A stretch of 64,000 nt of DNA, taken from assembly GCF_016865485.1 (NCBI RefSeq), contig NZ_AP024452.1, forward strand, positions 766,501 through 830,500. Direction: 5' to 3'. The notes under the pieces are model-generated. The model was not told the DNA's origin. It searched no databases and saw only the letters and a list, made by a program, of their open reading frames with translations. Made by a program: the position numbers and the translations under genes. Of this stretch, positions 17,173 through 26,006 are shown one piece after another. Within the stretch, counting starts at the first letter, position 1, and each line of letters starts with the position of its first letter. Origin of the DNA: Luteitalea sp. TBR-22. Its GTDB lineage: Bacteria; Acidobacteriota; Vicinamibacteria; Vicinamibacterales; Vicinamibacteraceae.

Positions 17173-17196
17173 ACGCCGGGACTCCAATCCCGGCGT
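17173..17196. terminator. Bidirectional hairpin between convergent genes
   Basis: ACGCCGGGA (17173-17181) and TCCCGGCGT (17188-17196) form a perfect 9-bp stem with a 6-base loop, midway between the stop codons of the RDD membrane gene and the serine hydrolase that converges on it. Position and symmetry suit a shared terminator; no clear U-tract is present. Confidence 0.55.
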
Positions 17197-17267
17197 CGCC
17201 CTGCTCGACATGATGCTGCCGTACTTCGTCGAGGCGCGGCCACGCCAGGACCGGCACCGCCTGCGCC

Positions 17268-18857
17268 TCACTTGCGCGGACGCACCGGCCCGAACAGCAG
17301 GTCCTGGTAGTCGAAGCTGAAGTCGGCCAGGTCCGAGGTCGGCACCAGCTTCATCGTGTCGACCTTGCCCGTCTCGTCGAGCGCGAAGGTCACCAGCGCG
17401 TCGGGGATGGTGTCGTCGCGAAAGACGGCCTTGAACGTGTCGTACTGCCAGTGCTCCAGATCGGCCACGGCGGCCGGCGTGCGGGAGAGGCGCAGCACGA
17501 GGCGACCACTCTCGGTGGCAAGCGACGCGCCGCCGTACCACGCGTCGGCGTAGTTGCCGGCATAGCCGTCGAGCGACAGGGATGGCCGCGACGCGCGGTT
17601 GCGGGCGGCCGCCTGCTTCTGCTCCTCGTCGCGCGCCTTCTTCAACTGGTCGTCGCGCACCTGGCGGTACGCCGCGATCCAGTCGGTCGTCGGGGCGCCC
17701 AGGTACGCGTCGAGAATGTGATATCCGATCGCGCTGAAGGCGCCGCCCTCCTCCTGGTTGGTGAGTACGACAATGCCGAGGCCCTCGGACGGCACGAGCA
17801 TGACCAGCGTGACCATGCCGGTGAGGCCGCCGGTGTGCGACACGATCTTGCGGCCGCGATAGTCGCGCAGGTTCCAGCCGAGGCCGTAGCCGGCGAAGTT
17901 CGCCTTCGTGGCCGCCAGCGGCCCCGGCGGGTCGCTCACCCGGAGCGGCGTGGTCACCTGCCACATGTCGTCGGATACCCGCGGCGAGAACAGCTGCCGT
18001 GTCTCGTCGATCCGACCGCGCGCGAGCTGCACCCGCATCCACCTGGTCATGTCCTGCAGGTTCGACTTGATACCCGCCGCCGCGGCCCAAGTGTCGTCGC
18101 GCGTCGCCTGGATCGGCTTCAGCCTGCCCTCGAGGCGCCAGCCGCGGGAGTGGGGCGAGGCGACGTTGTCGGCCGGCGTGAGGCCGACGTTGCTGATGCG
18201 GCTGTCGTTCATCCCGAGCGGTACGAAGATCCGTTCGCGGATGACGTCGTCCCACGACTTGCCCGTCGCAGAGGCGATCACCTGGCCGGCGACCACGAAC
18301 ATCAGGTTGTTGTAGGCGTACCGGCTGCGGAAGCTCGAGGCCGGCGGAATGGACCGTGCCGCGGCCACGACCTGGTCACGTGACACGTCGGTGTCTGGCC
18401 AGAAGAGCAGGTCGCCGGCGCCGAGCCCGAGCCCGCTGCGATGACTGAGCGTGTCGCGGACGGTGATCTCGCGCGACGCGTACGGGTCGGCCATCGAGAA
18501 CCCGGGCAGGTGCTTGCCGACCGGATCGTCCCACGCGACCTTGCCCTCGTCGACAAGCATGCCGATCGCGGCAGCCGTGAAGGCCTTGGTATTCGACGCG
18601 ATGCCGAACAGCGTCCTGTCGTCCACCGGCGCGGGATCGCCGAGGCGACGCACGCCATACCCCTTCGCGTGCACCACCGTGCCGTCCTTGACGATGGCGA
18701 CGGCGATGCCGGGGACGTCGAAGGTGGTCATCGCCCGGGTGACCCAGGCGTCGAGATCGGCGGGCGGCGCCTGGGCGAACGCGCCGGCGGGGAAGACGCA
18801 GAGCGCGAGCAGAAGGGTGAGCAGATGGCGACGCTGGGCTCGTTCGAAGCAGCTCAT
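17268..18857 (-). CDS. Secreted serine hydrolase, beta-lactamase/class C family
   Basis: The 529-residue protein has a signal peptide (basic start, LLTLLLALCVFPAGAFA, cleavage near residue 29) and a class C beta-lactamase/penicillin-binding-type domain with S88-N-T-K91 (catalytic Ser and Lys), Y182-N-N184 (YxN) and SHTGG (third motif). A further domain of about 150 residues follows, of the type seen in secreted peptidases and esterases of this family (DUF3471-like). It probably hydrolyses D-amino-acid peptides or esters in the periplasm; substrate not predictable. I chose the ATG at 18857, giving a compact signal peptide, over one 11 codons upstream. Confidence 0.85.
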   Translation of the reverse strand: MSCFERAQRRHLLTLLLALCVFPAGAFAQAPPADLDAWVTRAMTTFDVPGIAVAIVKDGTVVHAKGYGVRRLGDPAPVDDRTLFGIASNTKAFTAAAIGMLVDEGKVAWDDPVGKHLPGFSMADPYASREITVRDTLSHRSGLGLGAGDLLFWPDTDVSRDQVVAAARSIPPASSFRSRYAYNNLMFVVAGQVIASATGKSWDDVIRERIFVPLGMNDSRISNVGLTPADNVASPHSRGWRLEGRLKPIQATRDDTWAAAAGIKSNLQDMTRWMRVQLARGRIDETRQLFSPRVSDDMWQVTTPLRVSDPPGPLAATKANFAGYGLGWNLRDYRGRKIVSHTGGLTGMVTLVMLVPSEGLGIVVLTNQEEGGAFSAIGYHILDAYLGAPTTDWIAAYRQVRDDQLKKARDEEQKQAAARNRASRPSLSLDGYAGNYADAWYGGASLATESGRLVLRLSRTPAAVADLEHWQYDTFKAVFRDDTIPDALVTFALDETGKVDTMKLVPTSDLADFSFDYQDLLFGPVRPRK

Positions 18858-18909
18858 GGGAGCCAACTCTAGCAGCAGGGCGCTGAACATCCGGAGCTCC
18901 GCACAGGGG

Positions 18910-18944
18910 CAGGGCGCGGTGTCTCACCGCGCCGTTCGCCCTAT
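18910..18944. repeat. REP-like hairpin element, GGCGCGGTG family
   Basis: GGCGCGGTG-TCT-CACCGCGCC is a perfect 9-bp stem with 3-base loop, and AGGG/CCCT sequences flank it to extend the pairing. The same core recurs at 45669-45703, with diverged versions at 45715-45747 and 48406-48447. It sits in the divergent spacer between the serine hydrolase and the GH140-like gene. Confidence 0.7.
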
Positions 18945-19031
18945 CTCTGATCCAGCAGCAGCGGCACACCGTCGCGGTGCCCGCTTCCGCCCATCTGGCA
19001 GAGCCGCGGCGTCTTGCGTAGGCTACTGGCC

Positions 19032-20456
19032 ATGTCCCTCACCCTGATCCGTCGACTCACCGCGCTGGGGATCGCCGCCTGCACCCTGCTGATGACGGGT
19101 CACCCGGCCGTGGCGCAATCGCTGCCGCGGCTGAAGGTGTCCGAGAACCGGCGCTTCCTCGTGACGGCTGATGGCGCCCCCTTCTTCTGGCTCGGCGACA
19201 CCGCGTGGGAACTGTTCCATCGGCTCAACCGCGAGGAGGCCGAGCGCTACCTGCGCAACCGCGCGGAGCGCCGCTTCACCGTGATCCAGGCCGTCGCCCT
19301 GGCCGAACTCGACGGGCTCGGCGTGCCGAACCCCTACGGGCACACGCCGCTGGTCGACAACGACCCGACCAGGCCGAACGAGGCGTACTTCGCGCACGTC
19401 GACTGGATCGTCGCCAGGGCCAACAGCCTCGGGATGTACGTGGGCCTGCTGCCCACGTGGGGCGACAAGTGGAACAAGAAGTGGGGTGTCGGCCCCGAGA
19501 TCTTCACGCCGGAGAACGCCGAGGCCTACGGCCGCTGGCTGGGGCAGCGCTACAGGAACGCGGGCGTCATCTGGATTGTCGGCGGCGACCGCCCGATCGA
19601 GTCCGACGCCCACCGCGCCATCGTCGCGGCCACCGCGCGCGGCCTCCGCGCCGGCGACGGCGGGGCGCACCTGATCACGTTCCACCCCAACGGCGGCCAC
19701 GGTTCGGCCGAGTGGTTCCACGACGCCGACTGGCTCGACGTCAACATGCGACAGAACGGGCACGCGGTCGAGTTCACCGGGCGGTACGACCAGACGCGCG
19801 TGGACTACGACCGCACCCCCATCAAGCCGGTGCTCGACGGCGAGCCGGCGTACGAAGACCACCCCGTTGCCTTCAACGCGAAGCAGTCGGGCCACACCAT
19901 CGCCGGCGACGTACGTCGTCCGCTGTACTGGAACCTGTTCACGGGCGCCTTCGGTCACACGTACGGTCACCACTCCGTGTGGCAGATGTGGACGCCGGAG
20001 CGGCAGCCCATCAACAACCCGCTGATGCCGTGGCACGAGGCGATCGACCAGCCGGGAGCGGCGCAGATGCAGCACGCGCGCGCCCTGCTGGAGTCGCGCC
20101 CGTTCCTCACGCGCGTTCCCGATCCTTCGGTGATCGCCGAGACGAGCATCCCGACGGCGATGCCCGGCTCGGGGCGCTATCACTTCACCGCAACGCGCGA
20201 CGAGGCCGGCACGTACGCGATGGTCTACGCGCCTGTCGGCCGCACGTTCCGCGTGCGGATGGCAGCGATCACTGGACCGAAGGTGGTGGCCTGGTGGTTC
20301 AACCCGCGCACCGGGCAGGCGACGCGCATCGGAACGTTTGCGAACACGGGCGAGCGGGCGTTCACGCCACCCGACGCGGGCGAAATGCTCGATTGGGTGC
20401 TGGTGCTCGACGACGCGGCGAAGAAGTACGGGCCGCCGGGCGCGCCGCTGCGGTAG
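19032..20456 (+). CDS. GH140-like glycoside hydrolase (DUF4038), secreted
   Basis: The 474-residue protein has a signal peptide ([18 protein letters not shown], cleavage about residue 28). The body is a TIM-barrel of the DUF4038 / GH140 type: [19 protein letters not shown] near the start, [10 protein letters not shown] and VLDGEPAYE as probable acid/base and nucleophile regions, and a C-terminal beta domain (about 390-474) of the putative collagen-binding type commonly fused here. Characterised GH140 enzymes are apiosidases acting on rhamnogalacturonan II, so a plant-polysaccharide substrate is plausible but not proven. The ATG at 19032 is preferred to an in-frame TTG six codons upstream. Confidence 0.8.
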   Translation: MSLTLIRRLTALGIAACTLLMTGHPAVAQSLPRLKVSENRRFLVTADGAPFFWLGDTAWELFHRLNREEAERYLRNRAERRFTVIQAVALAELDGLGVPNPYGHTPLVDNDPTRPNEAYFAHVDWIVARANSLGMYVGLLPTWGDKWNKKWGVGPEIFTPENAEAYGRWLGQRYRNAGVIWIVGGDRPIESDAHRAIVAATARGLRAGDGGAHLITFHPNGGHGSAEWFHDADWLDVNMRQNGHAVEFTGRYDQTRVDYDRTPIKPVLDGEPAYEDHPVAFNAKQSGHTIAGDVRRPLYWNLFTGAFGHTYGHHSVWQMWTPERQPINNPLMPWHEAIDQPGAAQMQHARALLESRPFLTRVPDPSVIAETSIPTAMPGSGRYHFTATRDEAGTYAMVYAPVGRTFRVRMAAITGPKVVAWWFNPRTGQATRIGTFANTGERAFTPPDAGEMLDWVLVLDDAAKKYGPPGAPLR

Positions 20457-20560
20457 GGGCCGCTCTCGCCTTCGACTGCGCTCGGGGAGACCGAGCTCGA
20501 TGCCCCACCACGGACGCTCGAGGAGCCGGCCCTGCCGATTGAGGTAGCCTTCCCGGAGCC

Positions 20561-22255
20561 ATGATGACCCGAGCCTGCCTGCGCCTGTCGCGCCTCGCCT
20601 GCGTTGCCGCCCTGCTGTCCCTGGCGGCGCCCCCCGCCGCGCGTGCCCAGCCCGCGCCCGCGGCGGCCCGCTTCGACGCCGTCCTTACCAAGGGCTTCAC
20701 CGCTGATCAGCCCGGCGCCGCCGTCATCGTCGTCAAGGACGGCGCGGTGGTCTACCGCAAGGCCGTGGGCATGGCGCACATGGAGCTCGGCGTGCCGCTG
20801 CAGCCAGACAGCGTGTTCCGCCTCGGCTCGATCACCAAGCAGTTCACGGCCGCGGCGGTGATGCTGCTGGTGGAGGACGGCAAGGTCGCGCTCAGCGATC
20901 CCGTGGAGAAGTACCTGCCCGGTTACCCGACGCAAGGCCACGTGATCACCGTGGAGCACCTGCTCACGCACACGTCGGGGATCAAGAGCTACACCTCGAT
21001 CCCCGGGTACTTCCCCAAGCGCATCCGCGCCGACCTGTCGCTCACCGAGCTGATCGACGGCTTCAAGCAGGAGCCGATGCAGTTCGCGCCCGGCCAGCGC
21101 TACGAGTACAACAACTCGGCCTACGTGATGCTCGGCGCAGTAATCGAGAAGGCTTCTGGCCAGCGCTACGAGGACTTCCTGCAGGCGCGCATCTTCGGCC
21201 CGCTCGGCATGACGCGGACGACGTTCGGCAGCAACGAACCGCTCATCAAGGGGCGCGTGCAGGGCTACACGCGCGACAAGGACGTGGTGAGGAATGCCGA
21301 CTTCCTGAGCATGACGCAGCCGCACGCGGCGGGCTCGCTCGTGTCGTCGGTGGACGATCTGGCGAAGTGGGACGCGGCGCTGACGGCCGGGAAGGTCCTG
21401 AAGCCCGCATCGCTGGAGAAGATGGCCACACCGTACACCCTGAAGGACGGCACGAGCACGGGGTACGGCTATGGGCTGCAGGTCGACACGCTGCGCGGGC
21501 GCGCGACGCTGGAGCACGCCGGCGGCATCCCCGGGTTCTCCACGTATGCGATCCGGGTGCCGAAGGATCGGGTGTACGTCGCCGTGCTGGCCAACAGCGA
21601 CAGGCCGACGGCCTCACCCGAGACGATGGCCCGCCGCATGGCCGCCCTGGCCCTGGGCGACCCGTTCCCCGAGCGCACGGCGATCACGGTGGCTCCCGAG
21701 GTGCTGGCGCGGTACGCGGGGGTGTACGAGGCGAAGCAGGGGCGCCGCACGGTGATCGCGGAGGGCGGCAAGCTCTACACGCTGCGCGGCGGCGAGCGCG
21801 TCGAGGCGCGGCCGTTCTCGCCCACCGAGTTCTTCTTCGACGACGACCTCACGACGCTGAAGTTCGAGGTCGGGGCCGATGGACGGGCCACGACGCTGTT
21901 GCGGTACGTCAGCGGCAGCGACACGCCGGAGCGCGCCGAGCGGACCGCCGATGCGCCGTCGGCCCCACCGGCGGCTGCGGGCGGGAACGTCCGCGTCGAT
22001 CCGGCCATCTACGACACGTACGTCGGCGACTACGAGCTCGCCCCGAACTTCATCCTCACTGTGAGCCGCTCGGGCGATCGCCTGATGACGCAGGCCACCG
22101 GCCAGCAGCAGATCGAGATCTTCCCGCTGTCGGAGACCGAGTTCGCGCCGAAGGTCGTCGAGGCCCGCATCACGTTCGTGAAGGGGCCCGACGGGAAGGT
22201 CACGCAACTCGTGCTGAAGCAGAACGGCCGCGACATGGTGGCTCGCCGCAAGTAG
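20561..22255 (+). CDS. Secreted serine hydrolase, beta-lactamase family
   Basis: The 564-residue protein has a signal peptide (ACVAALLSLAAPPAARA, cleavage near residue 29) and a class C beta-lactamase-type domain with S90-I-T-K93, Y183-N-N185 and HAGG motifs, all intact. Two C-terminal lipocalin-like/DUF3471 domains follow (about 365-455 and 470-564), a usual arrangement in acidobacterial serine hydrolases. It is about 35 residues longer than, and only distantly similar to, the hydrolase ending at 17268. It probably cleaves peptides or esters in the periplasm. GGAG precedes two consecutive ATGs; either may be used. It converges on a methyltransferase with a hairpin between. Confidence 0.85.
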   Translation: MMTRACLRLSRLACVAALLSLAAPPAARAQPAPAAARFDAVLTKGFTADQPGAAVIVVKDGAVVYRKAVGMAHMELGVPLQPDSVFRLGSITKQFTAAAVMLLVEDGKVALSDPVEKYLPGYPTQGHVITVEHLLTHTSGIKSYTSIPGYFPKRIRADLSLTELIDGFKQEPMQFAPGQRYEYNNSAYVMLGAVIEKASGQRYEDFLQARIFGPLGMTRTTFGSNEPLIKGRVQGYTRDKDVVRNADFLSMTQPHAAGSLVSSVDDLAKWDAALTAGKVLKPASLEKMATPYTLKDGTSTGYGYGLQVDTLRGRATLEHAGGIPGFSTYAIRVPKDRVYVAVLANSDRPTASPETMARRMAALALGDPFPERTAITVAPEVLARYAGVYEAKQGRRTVIAEGGKLYTLRGGERVEARPFSPTEFFFDDDLTTLKFEVGADGRATTLLRYVSGSDTPERAERTADAPSAPPAAAGGNVRVDPAIYDTYVGDYELAPNFILTVSRSGDRLMTQATGQQQIEIFPLSETEFAPKVVEARITFVKGPDGKVTQLVLKQNGRDMVARRK

Positions 22256-22269
22256 CGCCTCTCGGCACG

Positions 22270-22299
22270 GGGAGCGCCCGGCGCAGGCCGGACGCTCCC
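22270..22299. terminator. Bidirectional hairpin between convergent genes
   Basis: GGGAGCG (22270-22276) pairs with CGCTCCC (22293-22299) and the interior CCGGC/GCCGG extends the stem past one mismatch. It lies centrally in the 51-base space between the serine hydrolase and methyltransferase stop codons. Confidence 0.55.
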
Positions 22300-22306
22300 G
22301 TCACCG

Positions 22307-23116
22307 TCACCGGCGCGTGCCGATCGTGATCAGGTAGTCACGCGGCACGCAGATGCCGAGCTCGGTGGCGAAGCCCTCGTGGAACGCGATGAAGTCCTCG
22401 CGCAGTGCCCGCCGGCGTTCGGGGTCGAGGCTCTCGGCCAGCGTTCGCGTCGGGCCGTAGCCGGTCGAGAAGGTCTCCCACGCGGCTTCGGCCGACGGCT
22501 CGCGATAGAACGACGTGCCGGGCTCGAACCGCAGGTCGAACGCCTGACCGAGGAGTTCGCGAACGCGCGCGGTGTCGCCCCACGCGAAAGGCGACGGCGG
22601 CGCGGGCGTCGGCGCCGCCGGCATGTACGGCTTCATCGTCATGAACATGCCGTACACCGCGCCCTGTGGTGCCCAGGTCGCCAGCGCGATGCGGCCGCCC
22701 GGCCGCACGACACGTGCCAGCTCGGTGGCCACCGCCTCGGGGCGCGAGGCGAACATCACGCCGAACGTCGAGATCACCGCGTCGAACTCGCCATGCCCGA
22801 ACGGCAGCTGCTCGGCGTCGGCGACGCGGTACTCGATGTCGAGTCGCTCGGCGGCCGCGCGCAGGCGCGCCGACTCGATCAGCTCCTCGGCGATGTCGGC
22901 CCCGATCACGGCGGCGCCGTGACGGGCGACCTGCCGCGAGGTCCACCCGGTGCCGGTCGCCAGGTCGAGAATCCGGTCGGGCGCCTGCGGGTCGAGCCGC
23001 AACACGCAGTGCGCGATGGCATCCGAGATGCCGCGGCTGATCTCGTCGTAGGCCTTGCCGCCGCGGCTCCAGACGGCGGCGGCGCGAAGGTTGTGGGGCT
23101 GGATGGTGGTGCCCAT
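22307..23116 (-). CDS. Class I SAM-dependent methyltransferase
   Basis: The 269-residue protein is a Rossmann methyltransferase of the UbiE/COQ5-like group: motif I ILDLATGTGW (about 49-58), motif II acidic end IGADIA, motif post-I DAEQLPF, and FDAVISTFGVMF with the RVVRPGGRIAL strand. Full length, no membrane segment. The methyl acceptor cannot be inferred. The ATG at 23116 follows TGGAG; this ribosome binding site lies inside one arm of a 10-bp inverted repeat (23118-23127 with 23161-23170), so the mRNA could hide it. A cupin gene precedes it on the same strand. Confidence 0.85.
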   Translation of the reverse strand: MGTTIQPHNLRAAAVWSRGGKAYDEISRGISDAIAHCVLRLDPQAPDRILDLATGTGWTSRQVARHGAAVIGADIAEELIESARLRAAAERLDIEYRVADAEQLPFGHGEFDAVISTFGVMFASRPEAVATELARVVRPGGRIALATWAPQGAVYGMFMTMKPYMPAAPTPAPPSPFAWGDTARVRELLGQAFDLRFEPGTSFYREPSAEAAWETFSTGYGPTRTLAESLDPERRRALREDFIAFHEGFATELGICVPRDYLITIGTRR

Positions 23117-23117
23117 G

Positions 23118-23170
23118 GATGACTCCAGGTGAAACGGCGGACCCGTCACTGGGCCCGCATTGGAGTCATC
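23118..23170 (-). promoter_or_regulatory. Leader hairpin that would mask the methyltransferase ribosome binding site
   Basis: GATGACTCCA (23118-23127) is perfectly repeated inverted as TGGAGTCATC (23161-23170), with 33 bases between. In the minus-strand mRNA the 3' arm contains the Shine-Dalgarno TGGAG and ends one base before the ATG. The stem would therefore block translation until melted. The loop contains a 4-codon ATG frame ending in TGA. Confidence 0.45.
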
Positions 23171-23199
23171 GAGAACCGTCGGCGGAAGGCGACAGCGGA

Positions 23200-23222
23200 C
23201 CGTCGGGCCTGAAGGCCGACGG
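23200..23222. repeat. CCGTCGG-type hairpin repeat, terminator position
   Basis: CCGTCGGGCC-TGAA-GGCCGACGG folds into a stem with one bulged base. It lies directly after the stop of the cupin gene. A related hairpin, including the shared flank GTAGCCGTCGG, occurs at 61391-61410 before the microcompartment aldolase. It may be both a dispersed repeat and a terminator for the cupin gene. Confidence 0.5.
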
Positions 23223-23227
23223 CTACG

Positions 23228-23665
23228 TCACTTGCTCTTCGCCTTCCAGTTCACCACGTGGTAGGTCGCCGGCACCTTGCCGACGTTGCGCACCGTGTGC
23301 GGCACCATCGTCGCGTAGAAGATCAGCGATCCGACCGGGGCGCGCTGCCACGTGCCGTTGACGTACGCCTCGACCTCGCCCGACTTGATGATGAGGATCT
23401 CCTCGTTCGGGTGGGTGTGCGGCGGGTGCGGCGACTGCCCGGGGTTCAAGGTGGTCGAGTGGTACTCGAGCTCGTCGAGGGTTGCCGTCGGCGCGGCGAA
23501 CACCGTGCGGCGCCCGCCCACCTTGGTCGCCACTTCAGGCACCGACTCCCAGGTGAACAGCGCCGACTTCATGAGCAGCCCGTCGTCGGCGCGACGGTGG
23601 GCGAGCAGGCCGGCCGCCGCGGCGGCAGAGAGGACGAGGGCGAGGGCAAGGACACGCACGCGCAT
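23228..23665 (-). CDS. Cupin-domain protein, exported
   Basis: The 145-residue protein has an N-terminal hydrophobic signal segment (VLALALVLSAAAAAGLLA) and a single RmlC-type cupin barrel. Motif 1 reads HPPHTHPNEEILIIKSG with metal-binding His and Glu, and motif 2 lies near GSLIFYATMVPHTVRNVG (His). It would hold one metal ion. Small secreted cupins of this type have varied roles, from sugar isomerase-like to stress proteins, and no substrate is predictable. The ATG follows AGGAG at 7 bases. It is followed at 111 bases by the methyltransferase, with two hairpins between them. Confidence 0.75.
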   Translation of the reverse strand: MRVRVLALALVLSAAAAAGLLAHRRADDGLLMKSALFTWESVPEVATKVGGRRTVFAAPTATLDELEYHSTTLNPGQSPHPPHTHPNEEILIIKSGEVEAYVNGTWQRAPVGSLIFYATMVPHTVRNVGKVPATYHVVNWKAKSK

Positions 23666-23849
23666 GGGCAGCTCCTGAGCTGGTTCGGGACCACCAATCC
23701 TATCAGTCCACCGGACAGGACCGGCGCGGCAGCGGCGGCCAGCCCTCCGCGTCCACGTGTCGGTACGCGTTCGCGCCTTTCGTCGTTCATGAAAGAGCGA
23801 GGCCACGCGCACGCGTCCTCCACGTCACAACTCGTCAGGAGTCACTGAC

Positions 23850-24626
23850 ATGATCCGAGACACAGCCGACCTGTCCCAGCTGGAGCGCGAGTTCGAGCTC
23901 GAGATGGACGACGACCCGACAGGCGGGCTCGAGATGGAACTCGAGGCCGACGATGGCGAGCTCGACGATGGCGCGGCGCCGACGTCCTACGAAGCCGGTG
24001 ACGACGCGACGGAGGGCTTCGCGGAGCGGTTCCACGAGCTGTCGCAGGGGTCTTACGAGTCCGAGCACGAGCTCGACCAGGACGTGAACCGCCTCGTGGC
24101 AGAGATGGAGCAGGAGTTCTTCTTCAAGAACATCGGCGCGCGCTTGCGGCGCGCCGGCAAGGGGCTGTTGCGCAAGGGGTTGAAGGCTGCCGCGGGGCGC
24201 ATTCCGGCGCTCAAGGCGCTGCAATCGGTGACGCAGCTTGCGCGGGGCAACCTCAAGGGCATGCTCGCCTCGCTCGCCAAGGCTGGCCTCGCGAGCGCCA
24301 TCCCGGGCGGCGCTGTCGCACTCCCGGCGCTGCAGGCACTCGGGTTCGAAGCCGAAACGGGCGCCGATGATCGTGAGGCGTGGCGCACCTACGGCGAAGT
24401 CTCCCGGGAGGCCTTCGAGCACCTCGCCGAACACCTGCACGAGCAGGCCGATACACCGGCGGAGGCCAGCCGCCTGGCCGCGGCGGCGCTGCAGGCCGGG
24501 CTCGCCAACGCGCAGGCCCGCACCCGGCGGCACCGTCGTCGTCGGTCCGGCGCGGGTGCGACAGGTGGCGGCACGCGCGTCATCCGGCTGCGGCGCGGCG
24601 AGCGCCTGGTGGTCACCGTCGAGTGA
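23850..24626 (+). CDS. Protein with acidic leader and cationic amphipathic core, first gene of a five-gene cluster
   Basis: The 258-residue protein falls into three parts. Residues 1-70 are strongly acidic and repetitive (LEREFELEMDDD at 11-22, LEMELEADDGELDD). Residues about 95-170 are cationic and amphipathic with Gly/Ala/Leu-rich helices (GARLRRAGKGLLRKGLKAA), resembling membrane-active peptides. The C-terminal part has more helices and an Arg-rich cluster (RTRRHRRRR) ending in beta-like GTRVIRLRRGERLVVTV. No family, signal peptide or enzyme motif is recognised. The start follows CAGGAG at 8 bases. It begins a same-strand run of genes with gaps of 19, 29, 27 and overlap, so it is probably in one operon with the proteases downstream. 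Confidence 0.6.
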   Translation: MIRDTADLSQLEREFELEMDDDPTGGLEMELEADDGELDDGAAPTSYEAGDDATEGFAERFHELSQGSYESEHELDQDVNRLVAEMEQEFFFKNIGARLRRAGKGLLRKGLKAAAGRIPALKALQSVTQLARGNLKGMLASLAKAGLASAIPGGAVALPALQALGFEAETGADDREAWRTYGEVSREAFEHLAEHLHEQADTPAEASRLAAAALQAGLANAQARTRRHRRRRSGAGATGGGTRVIRLRRGERLVVTVE

Positions 24627-24645
24627 GTGACTGACGAGGTCGTGC

Positions 24646-25977
24646 ATGACCGGTCACGCACAGGACCTGACCCGGCGCTACGCGTCCGCGCTGCGGCGGA
24701 TCGGCAGCCTGACGAACCTCCGACGGCTCGTCGGCCTGCCTGCGGACCGCGACATCACGCCGCGGCAATGGGAAGTGATCGACGCCCAGCTGGCCACGGC
24801 AGCCGAGCGACTGTCGGCACGCGTGAAGGCCGCGGGGCGTGCCTACCTGCCCACCGCGCACGAGCCTGCCTCGGCGCGACGCATGAACGCGATGCTCGGG
24901 GAACTCGAGCTCGATCTCGCCGAGACGTTCGGCTTCTTCGACGCGTGCATGGACGTGTTGACGCAGCGGCACGCCCCGAACCTCGGGCCGCTGCTGGCCG
25001 GATGCGACGCGCTCGCGCGCGAGTCCCTTCACAAGCCCCACGCCGCCCTCCGCATCGTCGAGCCGCCGCTCGTGTACTGCGACCGCGGGTTCGGCGCGTC
25101 GACGTTGCGCGAAGGGGTGCGCCTGCGTCACGGCATCCCCAACCCGTTGCCGCTCGTGCAGATCCCGTACTCGCGCCTCGTGGAGAAGTGCACGCTGACG
25201 TCGATCCTCCATGAGGTGGGGCACGAGGTGCTGGTGAGGCTGGGCCTGGTGGCCGTGCTGCCGGTCGCCGTGCGCGCCGCCCTCACTCACGCCCGCGCCC
25301 CGCGCCAGGTGTGCGACTACTTCCCGCTGTGGACGTCCGAGATCGGCCCGGACTTCTGGACCTTCTGCGACGCCGGCCTGGCGTCGGCGGCCGCGATCCA
25401 GGACATCCTCGCGCTTCGCCCCGACGACGTGTTGCGCGTGTCGGGCACCGACCCGCATCCGCCTCCGTACCTGCGCGTCCTGCTCGTGTTCGAGTGGTGT
25501 CGGCAGGCCTGGGGCCGCGGGCCGTGGGACGCGTGGGAGGCCCGCTGGCGCGAACTCTACGACCCCGCCGACGCCACGCCGTCGGCCCGGCTGCTGTTGC
25601 ACGCAGCGCTGCCGTACCTGCCCGTCGTGGCGCGCACGTTCTTCACCACTCGTTTCCGCGTGCTCGAGGGGCGCAGGCTGCCCGACCTCTTCGCCCTCGA
25701 CGCGCTCGCGCCGGCGCGGCTGGCCCCGCTCGTCGAGCGGCGCGAGGGCGACGCGTTCCGGGCGCTTCCTGCCGCGGCGCAGCTGGCCGTGTTCCGCCTG
25801 GCGAGCGAGCAGGGCCTGCCCGACACGCGACTCGACGCGGAGATGACGGCATGGCTGGTGGCGCTCGGCCGACCTGCCGACGCGCTCCCGACGGCGTCCC
25901 TCACCACGCCTCGACGACGGCAGCCCCCGCCGCTGGTCGTCCAGGCCCAGGACCGACGAGGCGCTGGCCTGCACTGA
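24646..25977 (+). CDS. HExxH-containing putative metallopeptidase, unknown family
   Basis: The 443-residue protein carries HEVGH (H189, E190, H193) in a helix (SILHEVGHEVLVRLGL), the minimal zincin motif; a third ligand is not obvious, although SEIGPDFWTF about 50 residues later offers a Glu in gluzincin-like spacing. The N-terminal part is helical with GELELDLAE segments, and the C-terminal tail is Pro/Arg-rich. There is no signal peptide. It is the second gene of the 23850-29440 cluster, 19 bases after the acidic/cationic protein. A cytoplasmic or non-classically released protease is the best guess. Confidence 0.6.
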   Translation: MTGHAQDLTRRYASALRRIGSLTNLRRLVGLPADRDITPRQWEVIDAQLATAAERLSARVKAAGRAYLPTAHEPASARRMNAMLGELELDLAETFGFFDACMDVLTQRHAPNLGPLLAGCDALARESLHKPHAALRIVEPPLVYCDRGFGASTLREGVRLRHGIPNPLPLVQIPYSRLVEKCTLTSILHEVGHEVLVRLGLVAVLPVAVRAALTHARAPRQVCDYFPLWTSEIGPDFWTFCDAGLASAAAIQDILALRPDDVLRVSGTDPHPPPYLRVLLVFEWCRQAWGRGPWDAWEARWRELYDPADATPSARLLLHAALPYLPVVARTFFTTRFRVLEGRRLPDLFALDALAPARLAPLVERREGDAFRALPAAAQLAVFRLASEQGLPDTRLDAEMTAWLVALGRPADALPTASLTTPRRRQPPPLVVQAQDRRGAGLH

Positions 25978-26006
25978 GCCGCGCCACACAGGAGAGCGAG
26001 ATCCCC

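Noticed and set aside
20458-20500. Possible terminator or repeat around CTTCGACTGCGCTCGG after the GH140-like gene
   Set aside because: No inverted complement was found nearby, and there is no second copy in the window.
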